Below are positions 63,469 to 64,000 of a stretch of DNA of 64,000 nt, one piece after another. Source of the stretch: Putridiphycobacter sp965230195 (GTDB taxonomy: Bacteria; Bacteroidota; Bacteroidia; Flavobacteriales_D; Crocinitomicaceae). Each line of letters starts with the position of its first letter. The first letter of the stretch is position 1. The stretch spans positions 4,960,001 through 5,024,000 of the forward strand of contig OZ245997.1 in the NCBI GenBank assembly GCA_965230195.1, written 5' to 3'. The notes beneath the pieces were generated by a model. The model worked only from the letters and a program-made list of their open reading frames with translations. It made no database searches and was not told where the DNA came from. The translations under genes and the position numbers were made by a program.

Positions 63469-63972
63469 TTATAAGATTCTGTAGCCTATTTTAAAACCGC
63501 CCCATATATTCCTGTCGGTATACTGATTAAACTGATATGCCAGTTCGAGAGCCCAGGTAAACCTGTTACGCTTAATTTTATGAATTCCTATAGGAAAATA
63601 CAGGTTATGCTGATGGAACTGACCATCATTTATAAAGAATGAGTTACATACTCCAAAATATGGTGTAATATTAGATGGCGTTTTGGCCAAAGCATGATAT
63701 TTTACCCCGGCAAAATAGGCTATTGGTGTTTCACCGGACGCATTAATTCCGAAACCACCTTCTATATTTAGTTTTGATTTTATAAAAACATCAGCCGATA
63801 CATTTCCCCAACCTGTTATACCAAGCACACCAACATTAACACCAACCGGATGTTTTCTTCTTCTGTTTTTCAGGAAATCTATTTCCAAATCACTCTCCCC
63901 CATAACGGTATCTGCAGCAAAAGAGCCATTTAAAAAGCTTATTGATATAAAAATAAATAAGGTTCTAATCAT
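63469..63972 (-). CDS. Small outer-membrane beta-barrel-like protein
   Basis: The 167-residue protein has a signal peptide (ISFLNGSFAAD) and then alternating hydrophobic/aromatic strands (VGVNVGVLGITGWGNVSADV, LNIEGGFGIN, PIAYFAGVKYHALAK, FTWALELAYQFNQYTDRNI) ending in an aromatic-rich strand GGFKIGYRIL. This fits an eight-strand-like OM barrel or porin-family protein with no known ligand. It lies upstream of, but 71 nt from, the sigma operon's first gene on the same strand. The start is 28 nt from the window edge. Confidence 0.65.
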   Translation of the reverse strand: MIRTLFIFISISFLNGSFAADTVMGESDLEIDFLKNRRRKHPVGVNVGVLGITGWGNVSADVFIKSKLNIEGGFGINASGETPIAYFAGVKYHALAKTPSNITPYFGVCNSFFINDGQFHQHNLYFPIGIHKIKRNRFTWALELAYQFNQYTDRNIWGGFKIGYRIL

Positions 63973-64000
63973 CTTAAATTGTAACTATTTATCAAACATT

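Overview
The window comes from the chromosome of a low-GC Bacteroidota, probably a free-living and perhaps marine relative of the Flavobacteriia or Cytophagia. The evidence is four secreted proteins with type IX secretion C-terminal sorting domains (YPNP motif), a SusC-like TonB receptor with a carboxypeptidase-regulatory-like N-terminus, four LytTR response regulators with LytS-type or hybrid kinases, Bacteroidota promoters (TTG, about 19-21 nt, TAnnTTTG), and the gene order rplM-rpsI-rpsB-tsf-pyrH-frr-rlmB. I cannot name the genus.

Layout. 1-3.7 kb: end of an NhaC-type antiporter gene, ruvX, and a minus-strand pair of an aspartoacylase-like protein with a GCS2 ligase fused to CBS domains. 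3.9-11.1 kb: a T9SS protein, then a plus-strand signalling cluster (TonB receptor, TPR-like/DUF2141 protein, LytS kinase, membrane-anchored alpha/beta hydrolase, LytTR regulator); 21-bp-phased direct repeats resembling LytTR operators precede its first two genes. 11.3-19.7 kb: cvfB-like gene, two tandem T9SS paralogues, a 57-residue gene too short for usual ORF calling, holA, der, era and initiator tRNA-fMet.

19.6-30.3 kb looks like a decayed island in tRNA-fMet. A degenerate copy of the tRNA 3' half, beginning at the anticodon loop, lies at 30172-30230. Between the copies are a hybrid kinase, a LytTR regulator, a vanadium haloperoxidase, a DoxX-like protein, remnants including a tyrosine-recombinase C-terminus, and a 1232-residue TPR protein.

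30.3-37.5 kb is the most unusual locus: a minus-strand operon of five overlapping genes that I read as a MoxR-vWA-beta-propeller (bpX) ternary system. It has a MoxR AAA+ ATPase, a vWA-propeller protein carrying a ribosomal L7/L12-like C-terminal domain, a bpX6-like protein with helical repeats, and two unassigned partners. A 118-residue gene follows. This class is known only from comparative genomics and its function is open.

37.9-47.4 kb: a T9SS beta-helix-like protein; a minus-strand cluster running LytTR regulator, EF-hand lipoprotein, ClpP-like protein, intradiol dioxygenase, LytS kinase; then a propeller-type sensor kinase with its LytTR regulator. 47.4-54.3 kb: purF and the translation cluster. 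54.4-64 kb: a membrane glycosyltransferase, a giant TraB/GumN protein, a receiver-HD protein, an ECF sigma/anti-sigma pair and two exported proteins.

Regulatory theme: sensor and LytTR pairs sit beside genes for exported proteins, and three of the four clusters show 21-bp-phased direct repeats in front of their likely target genes.
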